Origin: Schizophyllum amplum
Taxonomy: Eukaryota; Basidiomycota; Agaricomycetes; Agaricales; Schizophyllaceae
NCBI GenBank assembly: GCA_007026445.1
Contig: VDMD01000002.1
Coordinates: forward strand, 620,001 to 684,000
Length of the DNA: 64,000 nucleotides
Direction of reading: 5' to 3'
The stretch's first letter is position 1. The number at the start of each line of letters is the position of its first letter. The notes under the pieces were generated by a model. That model saw nothing but the letters and a program-made list of their open reading frames with translations, was not told the origin of the DNA and ran no database searches. The translations under genes and the position numbers were made by a program. Shown here one piece after another: positions 32,319 through 44,322 of this stretch.

Positions 32319-33994
32319 TTACGCCGCGAACAGGAAGCCCGTGAGCGCGAGCGGGAGCATGGCAGCAAGGTTCAGCGGGGTCTGCAGCGAATGTCCCGCG
32401 TTCGAATTGCTGCTGGTGCTGTCCGCCGCGGATGTACCGGAGGGGTTCGCAGACGCGGTACCAGTGCCGACGTGGGTCGCGCTACCGGTCGTTGTCCCGG
32501 AAGCGCTACCGGTGCTGCTGCCCGACATCGACCTATGAAACAGTGGTCAGCGCACCGCCTCAACCCAAGATACGCAAATCCGAATCTGTATGGATGAAAC
32601 CACTCACGAGGACTCAGAGCCAGACGCCGAAGCAGGCGTAGACGCAACTGCCAGAATCGACGCAGAGGTTACATCGGCGGTGTTGTCCTCTGAGTTCTGG
32701 TACGTGCCCGCGAAGTTAGGCGCCAGCTCGACCACAGAGACGGTCTCCCAGCCGTTCTGGAGCATGACCGGATAGGCATCAATGAAAGCTTGCGAGGAGG
32801 CGTTAGACAGCTCGTGCTCCAGCACAATCAAGCCCGGAGACTTCGGACCTGCGGCGTTTGTTAGCGATTGGCACCAAAGATAGACGCAACGGGCAGAACA
32901 TACCGGTCAACCACTCGGTCATGGAAGCGTTGATCTTTTCGGGCGTGGTGCCACCGGTCGTGAGACTCCAGTCCTCCGTGCTAAATAAAAGTTAGCGAAA
33001 CTAGCGCCCGCCGCAAGGGGGGGAAACACGCACTCCTGGTTCCAGAGAATGGCCTCCATGCCGAAGACTTCCTTCGCAATCGCGAAGACGCGGTTGTCTG
33101 CGTCACCGTAGGCTGCAAGGGCGCATTAGATGAGTAACAAGGAGCGAGAGCGGCGAAACGTACGCGGGCGCCAGTAGCGCGGGACACGGCCACCAGTCGA
33201 ATCATGGATAATCTGCATTGTGTAGCCAAACTGGGCGACGAGATCCTCGTTGCTGAGGGAGGACATGTGGGGATGAGTCCAGGTGTGGACCGCAATGTCG
33301 TCGCCGGCGTTGAAGAGGCGCATGAAGCCGTCGGGGTTGAAGAGGATGTACATGCCAATCACGAAGTGAGTCGCGGACTGGTTCTGGCTCTCGAGGAAGT
33401 CCATAAGAAGATCCGTGCCCTGTGGATACGAATGAGCAAGGGGCGATGAAGTGCGAGGTAGGCGAGCGCACCTCGTAAGGTCCATCGTCGAAGCCAACGC
33501 CAAAAGTGTTGTCCGGAGCATCCCAGATAATGTCGTCCGAGCGACATTTCTCGAAGGCGGAGCAGATCTCGGGGCCGTTGGGATCGCTGCCCGCGGGGTA
33601 CACCGGCGAGTCGTCGACGATGGTAGGGATAGGGATGTCTGGGATCTTGCCTGCGTCCACGGCAGCCTTGAGCGCGTCGAGCCAGTCCTGAGGGATGTCG
33701 CTCGTCACGGGGGTCGAGGTCGGGTACGGGGCCTGCCACTCTGCATGGGGGGTAAGTATTGGAAAAAAGAGGGAAGGAGTATGGGGCAAACTCACCAGGC
33801 GATCCGACTTCGGGGAGATCTCCATCGCCGCGACTGAATAGCTTGTGGACCGGATGGTCGCTCTCGTGGTACCAGCGCTTGTCCGTGCGTCTGCGCGAGA
33901 CGTGGGCGTGCTCCTCGTGAGTGGGCGTCGGTGCGAACGCCGCGGACGCCACCGACGCGCATAGCAGAACCTGCGCGATGCCAAATGCCTTCAT
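32319..33994 (-). CDS. Chitin deacetylase (CE4), GPI-anchored
   Basis: This polysaccharide deacetylase removes acetyl groups from chitin in the cell wall. The ATG at 33994 gives a signal peptide (MKAFGIAQVLLCASVASA). The NodB domain shows motif 1 as VGFDDGPYE (the usual TFDDGP with Gly for Thr), motif 2 as HTWTHPHM (HxxxH metal ligands), motif 3 as RYWRPPYGDADNR, motif 4 as WNQDTEDW, and motif 5 as IVLEHEL with the catalytic His. The tail is a Ser/Thr/Gly-rich spacer ending LNLAAMLPLALTGFLFAA, a typical GPI-attachment signal. About 455 residues with several introns; complete. Confidence 0.92.
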
Positions 33995-34685
33995 TGCCGT
34001 AGAAAGATGCCCGTTGTGAGGAGGAGAGGATGAGCAGGACCTGATACCGAGCTGCTCTTCTTTAAGAGCGGGCGAGCACACTTACGCGGCGGTGAGAGGC
34101 AAGCCGCGCGACGGGCTGATCACGCCGCAATTGGACCATGCAGCCATCCCCCCTGTCTGCTCAATCCGTTTGAACGCGGCTTCGATCAAAGGAAGCCTCA
34201 TCATATTACCCAAAAACGGCCCCGCAATTGATTGGCGCTCGTCCCGGATCACCGGTTTTTACATCCGACGCCGGCCAGCGGCCGTCTGGTCGAGTCGTCT
34301 TGTAAGCAACTTGTAAGCAGCTTGTCTCAACGACCGTGGCTCGCCGTCCGCATCGGTATATAAGCACGGGGATCGCGATAGCAAGAGGAACCTGATACCA
34401 TCCGCAATTGCTACCTCGCGAGTTGCCGGTCACTTGCTGGCGCCGACGCGCCAGCGGAAGCTGGGAAAGAACATATGGACGACACGCGTTCGGGCTACAA
34501 AAGCGATGTTCTGGATAATAATACACGACGCGCACACATAATCGATAGAAGAAACTCCAACAGACGGCCTCGCAAGTCCGACAATCCCTTCCCCCGGCGA
34601 ACGTCCTCGAGCAACGAACATCCTCGCAACATCCTGAGCCTCGAGTCCTCCGAGCACTCGGCCTCGGGAGTACGACTTCCCCACT
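33995..34685. other. Intergenic, with a TATA-like box
   Basis: This is the upstream region of chitin deacetylase and the 3' flank of the TFIIF gene. GTATATAAGC at about 34356-34365 is a good TATA match on the plus strand, but no plus-strand gene follows before the antisense of TFIIF-alpha. Near 34435-34455 the palindrome-like ctggcgccgacgcgccag is present. Confidence 0.4.
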
Positions 34686-36830
34686 TCACGAAGCCGGAGC
34701 AGACGGCGAAGCAGCTCCGGGCTGTCGATATTGCGCCTTGAGCACCAGCTGCCCGCCCTTCAGTTGCGCAACCTCCTTCACCAGTTGCGTAAAGTGCGAC
34801 TTGACCGCCTCGTCCTTCAAGTAGGGCGTAAAGTGCTGGATGCACTCGCGCGTCGTCACCTTGTCGTGCTCTTGCAACCACTTGATGACCTGCCGGTCCT
34901 CCAGCGGCTCGAGCGGCGCCGACTTGCGCTTCTTGGGCCGCGGCGGCGCGTTAGCGGCAGTCGGGGACGTCGGCGACGCATCGTCCGTCGCCTTGCGCTT
35001 GTTGCTCGGCTTTTGGCCGTTGACGACAGGGCTGCTCGCGCGGCTGCCCCCGGGCGCAGAAGGCGACCCAGCGCGACCCCCGCTAGCGAGAGGGCTGCCT
35101 GCGCGGCTGCCCCCGCCACTCGAGGTGGATGGCTTGAGCTTCATGGCCTTGGGACTAGTGGCCCGTTGAGCGACGATCGAGTGGCCGCCGAGAGAGGGTG
35201 ACGTGGGTGATACAGGTGAGCCCGGTCTAGAGTCATGCGGCGCGCCGTTAGTCGTAGCTTTCGGTGGCTGGGTGGGTTGCGACGGAGGTTGACCGGGAGG
35301 AGGTTGCGTGAGAGGCACCTGTGACGGCAGGAGCTCTTCTTCCTCGGACTCTTCGTCTTGCTGTAAGGACGTTAGCAGTAGATAGTAGATCGAGCAGTAG
35401 GCCCGACAGAATACGTACCGAGCTGGCATACGGATTCTCCTCCTCGTCACTGTCGTAAGCATCGTTCCCTTCGCGTTGCCGGATCATGCGCTGCATGCGC
35501 TTCGCCGACTTGGATATCTTCTGCGGGACCTCTTCGTCGTCCGCGTCGACGTAACCCTCCCGGGCCTTGTTGGCCTGGATGTACTCGCGCTTCAGACGCT
35601 CCTAGAAAGAAAATGAGACGGGCGAAAAGCACGAAACAGTGCTACGCACCTCAACCTCCTTCGCCTCCTCGTCATCCTGGTCAGCCGGCCCCTGCTCCTC
35701 GTCGTCCGCGACATCGTCTTCGTATAGCATCTCGTCCATCCCCGCATCCTCCCCGTCCTCCTTCTCCCTCCGCCGACGGGCCGCGAGAGGATCCTCGTCG
35801 TCGCCGTCGTCTCCAAACAGCTCGGCGGACCTCTGCACCGTCTGCAGCCGCCGCCCGTTCGAGGCCCTGCTCTCCCCGGGGTCGGTCAAGCCGACGTAGC
35901 GCCCCTCGGCCTGAGCCCTGAACATCTCGAGCGTCGACTCGGATGGTTTCTGCCCGGTCCGCTTCTCCAGCCACGCCGCCGGATCGCGCTTCTGCTGCTT
36001 TTGATACTGTAAAGAGTCGTTATTATCCGCGCCCGCGCCACACAACGCAGCCCACGCACCTCAAGCTCGACCGCCGCGGTGTCCGTCGGCATCGAGTGCT
36101 TGAGCCGCTTCGAGAACTTGTACCAGCGATGGACGGGCACGAACTGGAAGGTCTCGTTCGCGGCGGGCATGAAGACGCCGTACTGGTCGGCGCGGCTCAT
36201 GTCCTCCAGCTGGCCGACCCAGGTCTCGTTCCCGGTCGAGTCCTCGAGTACCCACGGGTAGCGCTCCTCGCGGCGCAGCGCGCGCACCTCGTCCGGCACC
36301 TTGAACACCTGCCGGGTCTTCTTCTGAAACTTCTTGCGCCCGCCGTTCGCGTTCCCGTTCGCGGCGCCCGGCGCCTTGCCCTTCGCGGGCGTGCCGTCCG
36401 TGTTGTGGATGGGGCGACCCTCGTGGTCGATCTGCACGACGCGGCCGTCCATGCCGATGACTGGTTTCCCGTCGGGCCCGCGCATGATGTCGACGGCGAC
36501 TGGCGCATTAGTGATCGTCCCGTCATCCTCGCGGCGCAGCTCTTTGCGGTTCAGCTTGATCGGCGGGCCCCAGGACGAGAGCTCGATCTGGTTGCGGGTG
36601 TCAAGCTTCATGATGTCGTATTTCCAGCCGTTAAGCGCGGAGGACATGAGTTTGTAGTCGGTGTATGGACCATCGGGGAGCGCGGCCTCGTCCTCCTCGG
36701 GCTTTGCTTTCGACGAGGGGAGGATGGGAACGAACTTGTCGACCAATTTGCCATCGGGGCCGACCTCCTTGGGGCGCTGGATGGGCTTCTTCTTCGGGTG
36801 AAAGAGAGATATCTGTTTCTTGGGCGGCAT
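34686..36830 (-). CDS. TFG1: Transcription initiation factor IIF subunit alpha (RAP74)
   Basis: This is the large subunit of TFIIF, which binds RNA polymerase II and guides preinitiation-complex assembly. The ATG at 36830 (MPPKKQISLFHPKKKPIQRP) opens an N-terminal dimerisation domain with the split triple-barrel strings ERYPWVLEDSTGNETWVGQL and QYGVFMPAANETFQFVPVHR. Next come WYKFSKRLKH, a long acidic and basic charged middle, and a Ser/Pro/Gly-rich linker. The C-terminal winged helix is EDRQVIKWLQEHDKVTTREC to FTQLVKEVAQLKGGQLVLKA. About 620 residues; introns are few and short. The protein ends PGAASPSAPAS. Confidence 0.93.
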
Positions 36831-37328
36831 GGTGGAAGAGGACAATGTAATCTTCGTCTAGCTCGGTATATGTGCGGTGTCCGACGAGAATAGGGATCCT
36901 CCGTGTGCTTGTAGGCACTGACCGGCTACAAGACTCGAGGAGCCAGCTCGGAATGTCGGCTGCTCTATGGTGGTAGGGGACAAGGACCGTGGCGAAACAT
37001 GTCACATTGTGACGCAATTCTGGTGGCGGCCCGGTCCCGGTCCGGTTCCCATTGTTCTTCTTTGAGCGTTACATACGCAGTGCGCTATCCCTCAGACGGT
37101 ACTCGCTGTAAGAGAACATGGATTCAACAATATTGCTACATGTATACACATCGCATTCTGGCTAACACGAAACGAAAAAAAGAAGTGGTATCCTGCTCGA
37201 TTTTCGTAAAGGCAACACTATACCGAAAAATAGAAGAAAACACGAGAACGACAAGCCAGACCTGGAGAGGTCGAGGCAGTATACGACGGAAAACGTAGAG
37301 GGACATGCTGCTCGATGATGTATGTATC
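36831..37328. other. Intergenic, no gene seen
   Basis: Upstream region of the TFIIF-alpha gene and 3' flank of the bHLH gene. The AT-rich part near 37120-37260 looks like a 3' UTR. Confidence 0.5.
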
Positions 37329-39068
37329 TTACTGGCTGGCTACGTTCTCCGCGCGTCCATTTGTCGGTTGGGCAGGCGCGGGAGACGCGGGGCCCCCTGT
37401 TGCGTATCCGTTTTGCGACGAGGACGGGCGCGACACCGGCGTTTGCGACTGGGGTGGGATGCCCCCGATGGGGGGAGCACCTGCCGCAGGTGGCTGGGGG
37501 GGCGGCCCGCCAGCGACGTATTGCGGGGGCATACCAGCCTGCCCGTAGATCCCGAGCGGGGGCGGGGGCTGCGCCGGCGGGTATTGAGGTGGGCCCGGAG
37601 GCGGCACACCCCCACCGCGCAAGGCGTCAATCTCCTGCCGCATGAGGTCCATGTCGCGCGCCATCTCTGCCTGAGTTTGCTTCATCTGGTTGACAAAGTC
37701 GATCGCTGCCACATGGCATGCGTGAGTGCCATGTTCTCACAGACGCGTGAGGAACGTGCTCACCCTTGCTGAGAATTTCCCACTTGCTTGCTTTCATGCC
37801 ACGATCGGCAGGCAGGTGGTCGCGCAGCTCATCGAATAGTTCTTTCATCTCCTTCCGCCGCTTCCGCTCAGCAAGCTTGTGCGAGACGCGGAGCTCAGGC
37901 GAGCGCGAGTACGGCGTATTGTTGGCGTCCTTGGGCCGGTTGTTGAGCGCATTGGCCGCCTCGGCCTCAGCCGGCGACATGCCTTCCTGTCCGGGGCGCT
38001 GACGAGACCGCAGCACACGCTCGGTGGTTGACTCGGGCATCGACATACGCCTGTCTGCAGGGTACACGGGCTGCATCATCATATGCGGGTGGGGCGGCTG
38101 CGTAAGGTGCGTAGAGTGAGCTGGATGAACTGCGTGCGGATGTGCGAGGTGCGCTCCTGCCTCCGGGGGTCGCGGGGCACCGTCAGGGGGTGGCTGGGAA
38201 TGCGCCGTGCCCGGAGGGGGTTCTTGCCCAGGCGGCCCCGGCCATGGGTATTGTCCACCGCCAGGGACAGCCATCGGATATGTGCTGCTGCCCGCGACGC
38301 CAGGCGCATATACGCTGGGTGCCGACTCCCGCCTTTCGCCCGACCACCATGGTCGGGGTTCGGCCGTCGATCCACGCCTGTCATTGAGGTTGAGCTGACC
38401 GATGCGTGTGTCGACGGCAGCAGAGCCACGGCGCTTGGGAGCGGGGGCCTCGGGGTCGATGTCCATGGGGTGACCGCCCGGACCGACGAGCTGGGGGTCA
38501 ATTTCACCGCCGTTGCCGGGGTATGGACTGCGGTCCCCGGACATTTTGCGTTTCGTTCCCTGCTGCGGGTGACCGTCGACTTCAGAGGGACGCCGCGAGG
38601 GGTAGTCTGGGCGGAGAGGCTGAGCTTGTTGGTCGCCGCGAGAGCCGTCCGATGGGGTAGAGGTCTTTGATCCTGCACGAAGGTTAAACGACGCGCGATT
38701 TGCAGCGTATAGCTACGCACTAGGATCCTGAGCACCACGCTGGTCCGCGTTGGGGTCGTCGCGCGCTGGAAGTTGGCGGGTAAGGAAGACAGTGATGGTC
38801 GATAAGGAAGGCACATACGCGTTGCATCCCCAAAGACATAGGACGGCGCAGGTCTGGGTTCTGACATATTTCTGGGGTCTGAAGGGGGCTGGTCGGGGAA
38901 GCGAGTTGGCTGGTAGGGCTGCTTTGGGCTGGCGGCGACTCCGGCGGCGTGGAGAGAGGGGTCTGTGATGGAACCGCGACGCTGGTTCTGGAGGTACTCA
39001 AGCGGTGCGAGGGGGGAGACCCTGGACGAGGACAGCTGGTCGAGGGACTTGGGCAATCCGTTTTGCAT
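37329..39068 (-). CDS. bHLH transcription factor
   Basis: The DNA-binding domain is [20 protein letters not shown] followed by [27 protein letters not shown] and, after a short intron, [20 protein letters not shown]. Thus basic region, helix 1, loop and helix 2 are all complete, with His, Glu and Arg at the E-box-reading positions. The N-terminal 330 residues are disordered and rich in Pro, Ser and Gln, and the C-terminus is Pro/Gly-rich. The first exon starts [20 protein letters not shown] (ATG at 39068), and an earlier in-frame ATG at 39125 is less likely. The family resembles fungal bHLH regulators of morphogenesis (Esc1-like), but the target genes are unknown. Confidence 0.85.
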
Positions 39069-39325
39069 ACTCAGCGCAACTGCCCGTGGTCGGCGTCGCT
39101 GCTGGCGGCAACGTTGAAGACGCAAGATGGAGAGTGAGAGAAGAAATCAACAACCGCCGGACAACATGATCAAACTCCCCCCGAAAATGCCACGTGCATC
39201 AGTCCGCCACCACTACCAAATATGGCTAAATTAAAGAGCCCGCAGCCTGGGATTCAACTGACTGAAGGGCGCTCTAAATCGTGTTCTGAAGCTCTGATGA
39301 ACGCTGATAACCCTCCCGTGCTACT

Positions 39326-42300
39326 CTATTCCACGAGCGCGGTAGCCGCCAGCGCTGCGCGTTCCTCCTGTGTCAAAAACACTGTTCGCACATACGCAGC
39401 CTTCGCGCTGTTCCGCGTCGTCCTCCCCACCCGCGCCCCCGCCCCCTCCTGCGCCATGCCTCCGTTGATCGCGTTCCATTCATGAACATCGTCCATGGCC
39501 GCCATCTGGCGCACATATGGCAAATAGTCAAGGTACAGTGCCTCGCCGCCGCCGGCTCGAGCGAGCGCGCGCATGCCACGCAGCCGAGGGACGTGCTCCG
39601 CAACCCCCACGCGAGCGCGGAACAGGGCACGCGCGCCATAACATGCGGGCGAACGTGGTGGCGGTGAAGGCGGCAGGTACGCAGCACCGGCCACGCCTGT
39701 CTCACGTGCCGCACGCGCAGACAGGCGCGCCGCGGTCGTGGCCAGCTCGTCCACGCGACCGCGGAAAGCCGCACCCACGTCAGGATGCGCTGGAAGGTCG
39801 AAGAGAACCTGATGCCCCAGCTCATCGTCCTCGGCGGGCGCAGAGCGAGCCCATGGATCCATCTGACAAGCAGCAGTGCTCTGCGGTAAGAAGACGCATT
39901 CAACCAATAACATAGAAACACCAGACCTTGCCTAAATCTCGCATACACGCATGTGCGTCCATGAACGATAGTATTTCGGAGTGCACCGCTTGACGTCGTC
40001 TATGCATCGAGCGCGCCGCCGCCGCAATGACTGGATCTCCACCGCCTGCTTCGATCGAGTCGTCCCAGTCAATTACATCTACCTCATCCTCTTCTTCAGC
40101 GTGGTGCCGACGTGTCGTGCAGTGCAGCTGCAGCGCGTTAATCGCATGTCGAAGATCGCAGCCAGAAGCAGCTCGCGTGTCCTCGGCGTCGTAGCAAATA
40201 TCGCAGAAGCGCGCCACGTCTTCACGCGGGACCAGCTGCGCATGTTGGTAGCACAAAGACTGCAGCAAAGAAGTCGCCAGTGGGGCCGGACACCGCGAGA
40301 AATGCAGGACTTGTTGCAAAGGAATGTCGTAGTCCCCCAAAGGCACAATCGATAGGTCTGTCGCGCGTGTCAGCAAGCGAAGCCGACTCTAACGGACTTG
40401 GAGGGCTTATTACCATTACATGTCAGGACCACGGGGCGCCGGCTCGACTTGATGAACGTGACGAGCGAAGGCCAGAAGTTGGTGTCCTCCTTGAATAGTA
40501 TGTCGACCTCTTCGAGAAGAATCAGCGACTGGCGAAAGGTGGCGCTGTTTTCTTTGGGCGTTTGAGGCGAGGAGTCCGTATCCTCGGGCACGTCCTCCTC
40601 AGGGATCTTCGACTTCATCAGCGCCGCAAACGCATTCTTGCTCTTCGTGCCGGTCTTTGTCTCCGATGCTGCTTGGCGCACAAGATGGTTGCGCCCGACA
40701 TTGCCCACGAGATGATCCACGGAGACACCATTTCGGCGCCCAATACCCGGATAGACCTCGAATATCTCGAAACCGAGCTCAGCTGCGCATGCATACACAG
40801 CCGCCGTTTTCCCGCTGCCGGGAGGACCCGCTAGTAAGATTGCGTTCAGGACCGGCGGGGCAGAGCGCGCATGGGTCCGAGTAGGCGTGGGCACGAGGGG
40901 GGCGTAGTTTGCGATTGTGGGCGGTGGAGCCGTGACACTGGTGCTGGCTTGCACTGGCCAACCATACGGAGTGTACGGAAGGGAAGGCGCAGGTTGAGCG
41001 TACGCGGGTTGCATAGGCGGCGCATAACCAGAATATGGGGCGTATGGAACATGCTGGGAATGTAGCGAGGTAAACGACGCCCAGGTGTTGTAGTACGTAC
41101 CCGGCTGAGCGACCGTATAGGAGCTTGGTTGCATCATATATGCATATGGGTTCCCAGTGGCGCCGTTTGTGGGTGCGTACGCCGGCGGGGCTACAGGTGC
41201 AGAGGCTGAGGCAGGCAAGGCTGGCGTTGCTGGCGCGGATATCGGAGTATCTTCACCCTTACGATGCAGACGAGACGGCACGAAATCATCATCGTCGCCT
41301 CCGATAGGGTCCCACTCCTCCTCCTCTTCTTCGTCTTCGCCCTCATAATCCGCGGGAGTACTGACGGAGAAATTGTCGTCGTCACTGTCGATGCGCACTC
41401 GTTTGCGTCCGCGTCGTTTGGGAGGTGGCAGGGTCCGCTTCGGAGCTTTGGGCTTCGCCTTCTGCTGAGCAGCGTTTTGTGCCAAGTCGGTTTGATTTGT
41501 AGCGCTGCTGACGTCCAGCTGCAGCGTCCTAAGCCAGTCGCGGAGGAGCATTGCGTTACGCTCGTTGCCTAGCACTTCCTGCGCGGTCTTTGGCAGGGAC
41601 TGCTGGGACCACGCGGACTGAGCCTTGTCGTCTTCGTTGGCATTATCTTGCAACGCTCGAGAGATAGCAGGGTGTGCGCGATGGTAGTCAGGTATCGTTG
41701 ACAGATACGTTTGTCGTTCGGTAAGGTCGATATCAGGGTCAGACACATTAGCCACATTAAGTGCTATCACATCGACGTCGAGACGGATTTTGAGGAAGGC
41801 CATGTTGGTATGCTCGTCGTCGACGTCACGCGGAGCCGACTGCCGCGGCGGGTAGATGCGTCCACTAGCGGTCGCATACAGTGCTTGCGGTCCACGAATA
41901 TGCTGACTGTCTCTGTCTGGAAACGCCGGTGGCGCTTCCTCTAGTGCAATCTGTGGCACCTTCGAAGGTGAGCGGGGGGCAATGCGCGGCGCGAAGAATG
42001 GATGTGCAGGCCTCGAGGTGCCCGGAGACGATGCAATGACTATCGGCGCATCACGACTCGTTCCAATCAGTGGTGTAGAAGGTTTGTTGGGCTTCAGGAC
42101 TTTCTTCGGGGTGACGGGAGGTGCTAGTGCAGCTGGAGCGGCCTTCTCGTCGTCTGTTTCGACCTCGATGGGTGGAGGTGAGCTGGGCGGACCAGAAGAG
42201 GGTGGGGGATTTGTCCACGGAGACGATGCGGGAGGAGATGATGCTACGGCGCGTGAGTTAATGCGAGATCTTGCATACATGCTCTAACGCACCGGTGGCG

Positions 42301-42561
42301 GCTTCGACGGGCGCTTCCGCGGGTTCCGAGTCCAGACCCTGAGATGGAGACGAGGGCAGTGTGTCGGCCCTCGACTCTTGACCTTCGTTCGGCGTTGTGG
42401 GAGCGTCTGCATCAGGTCTTCCCTTCTTCTGAAAATGGTCAAATAGAGTGCGTTGCTGCGAACTCTTGCAACTAGTCAGCGACGCGGGTTCACGAGAATA
42501 CTTGGATTCTGACCGTGCTCTTCAGAGATCCTTTGGAGTTTGATTTCTTTTTGGGCGGCAT
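39326..42561 (-). CDS. ELG1: ELG1/ATAD5-type RFC-like AAA+ ATPase (PCNA unloader)
   Basis: The large subunit of the Elg1-RFC complex removes PCNA from DNA after replication. The start at 42561 (MPPKKKSNSKGSLKSTV) is followed by an exon with QQRTLFDHFQKK, a PIP-like PCNA-binding motif. A long disordered, acidic region comes next, then the AAA+ domain with Walker A (AGPPGSGKTAAVYACAAELG) and Walker B (LILLEEVDILFKED). The sensor region follows (RPVVLTCN), then the collar with CDLRHAINALQLHC. A winding C-terminal part ends EERAALAATALVE. About 960 residues. The intron after VEAAT (49 bp) joins in frame to ASSPPASSPWTN. It is divergent from the JMJD7-like gene. Confidence 0.85.
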
Positions 42562-42700
42562 GGAGTCTGAGTGGGACGTGGTGCAAGACAACGGGCATGA
42601 ACGCGCCGGACAACCCGCGTCTCGCTCGCGCGTCCGAATCACGCACGCGAGCACGCGACGTTACGTCACGCGACCGAACTTCAACTTGGTCTCGATCATC
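42562..42700. promoter_or_regulatory. Compact divergent promoter between ELG1 and the JMJD7-like gene
   Basis: Only 139 bp separate the two start codons. The stretch is GC-rich without a TATA box and has several ACGT cores (ttacgtcacgcg at 42661-42672, a CRE-like TTACGTCA) and an overlapping CACGCGAGCACGCGACG run. Confidence 0.55.
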
Positions 42701-44108
42701 ATGTCTGCAGCGCCTTCCCGAGAAGCTCTTCGAAAGCTCTCGGAAGATTACTATGGTGTAGTGCAAGAAGGCACTTTTAGGTCGCCTGAAGCTCATAACA
42801 CTCGTTGCTCATAGATCTGAATGGATCGTTTATTGAGACGCTGGATACGCCCCCTTCACCGCTACAGTTCTCGCGACTGATCCATGTTTCTCGTCCTGTT
42901 ATTATCAAAGGCTGGTTACTTCTTGTGTATATCCTGTCTAACATTGATATCCTCAACTCAGGACATGATGTCCCTCCATTAACTCGATGGTCTGACCAGT
43001 ATCTGTGCGAGCGAATGGGTGACCACCCGGTGTCCATCGCGGTGACGCCCGATGGGTGAGAATTTCCCTCGGCGCGTTCTTCTTGTGCTTTATATGCTGA
43101 AGTATACTCAGCCGCGCAGATGCTGTCACCAAGGGCCCTGATGACAAGCTCTACTTCGTCGAGCCTCACGTTGAGGGCATGACGATGTCCAATTTCCTCG
43201 CTAAACTGTCTACAAGCTAGGTCAACAGTCTACCGCCCTGTACTCCGCCTTCTGATACATATTCATCCAGGCGACAGTGATGTTCTGTACTTGCAGTCAC
43301 AAAATGGCAACGTGTACACGGATCGCACCTTCGAGGAAGAGGACGACCCATCTGAGTTCGACCCCTTGCGCGATGACATACCAAAAGACGTGCCCTGGTG
43401 TACAGAGGCCGTCGGTACGTATCTGAATAATATCTCTCGGGAACTCGAGAAGCTCGGCTAACGTCAAACAGACCGCTCTCCCGATGCTGTCAATCTATGG
43501 ATTGGGGACGGTCGCAGCGTCACCAGCATTCACAACGGTATGTTCGCCTTTCGGATTCACCGGTCGCCGCTTACGGGAAGACCGTTCAAGACCCTTACGA
43601 AAATATTTACACGGTTGTCCGCGGCCAGAAGCATTTTATTCTGTTGCCGCCCACAGATGGGTGGTGTATGCAAGGCACGACCGAATCACATGCCACCTCC
43701 TTTGTAGTCGATTGATTTTTACTGCCAGAACGCTTATATCCCCATGCAAGATATACTCGACATAGACCGGATGCGCCACTGTCGCTTCAGCCTTCTATCG
43801 ACGCACCACCAGTTCGCTGGGCGTCTATTCCAGACCCGCATATTGACCCCGAAACCGCATTCCCGCCAGAAGTGCACCCGCTGTTCGTAACTCTGAACGC
43901 AGGCGACACGCTGTATCTGCCTGCTGGCTGGTGGCATCATGTCCGGCAGTCCGGGCTGACTATCGCGCTCAACTGGTGGTACGATGTCGAGATGCGGGGC
44001 ATGACGTGGGCGCTACTGAGCTTCCTGCGAGGAAGCAACGACGTGCCGCCAGGGAATGCATCTGACGCGGGGAGCAGCGAGGAGATCGATGCACCGCTGG
44101 AGTTATAA
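42701..44108 (+). CDS. JMJD7: JmjC-domain protein, JMJD7-like lysyl hydroxylase
   Basis: The protein of about 330 residues starts MSAAPSREALRKLSEDYY. It matches JMJD7 along its length: RPVIIKG, then LYLQSQNGNV, PWCTEAVDRSPDAVNLWIGD, SVTSIHNDPYENIYTVVRGQ and KHFILLPPTDG. The iron ligands are the His and Asp of HND and the His of LPAGWWHHV; ALNWWYDVEM closes the fold. JMJD7 is an Fe(II)/2-oxoglutarate oxygenase that hydroxylates a lysine of the DRG GTPases. The HND codons span an intron with acceptor TTCAAG. One joint, after PPTDG near 43670-43750, has two possible acceptors: one keeps YTRHRPDAPL, while the one that would also keep RLYPHAR does not fit a GT donor in phase. Confidence 0.88.
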
Positions 44109-44322
44109 CAATATGGCTGTCGATGTATCTGGTTATATGTGCCTATGATTGTATAGAATAAGACCTCGAGGGTCCTACTTCGAGGGACCCAAGCGTTGGC
44201 AAAGACTTCTCCGTTTCACCCCATGGGCGTCGCTCGAGCTGCCAGGTGGAGGAATCAATCTTCGTGTGAACGAGGCTCAGAAAAGGCGACGCGCTTACGT
44301 TCAAAAAAGGGAAGACGCATGG

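Noticed and set aside
34356..34365. Plus-strand TATA box suggesting an unannotated transcript
   Set aside because: No open frame, RNA motif or splice signals follow on the plus strand; kept only as a note on the intergenic region.
35943..36893. 316-residue plus-strand open frame
   Set aside because: Antisense to TFIIF-alpha, which is unmistakable on the other strand.
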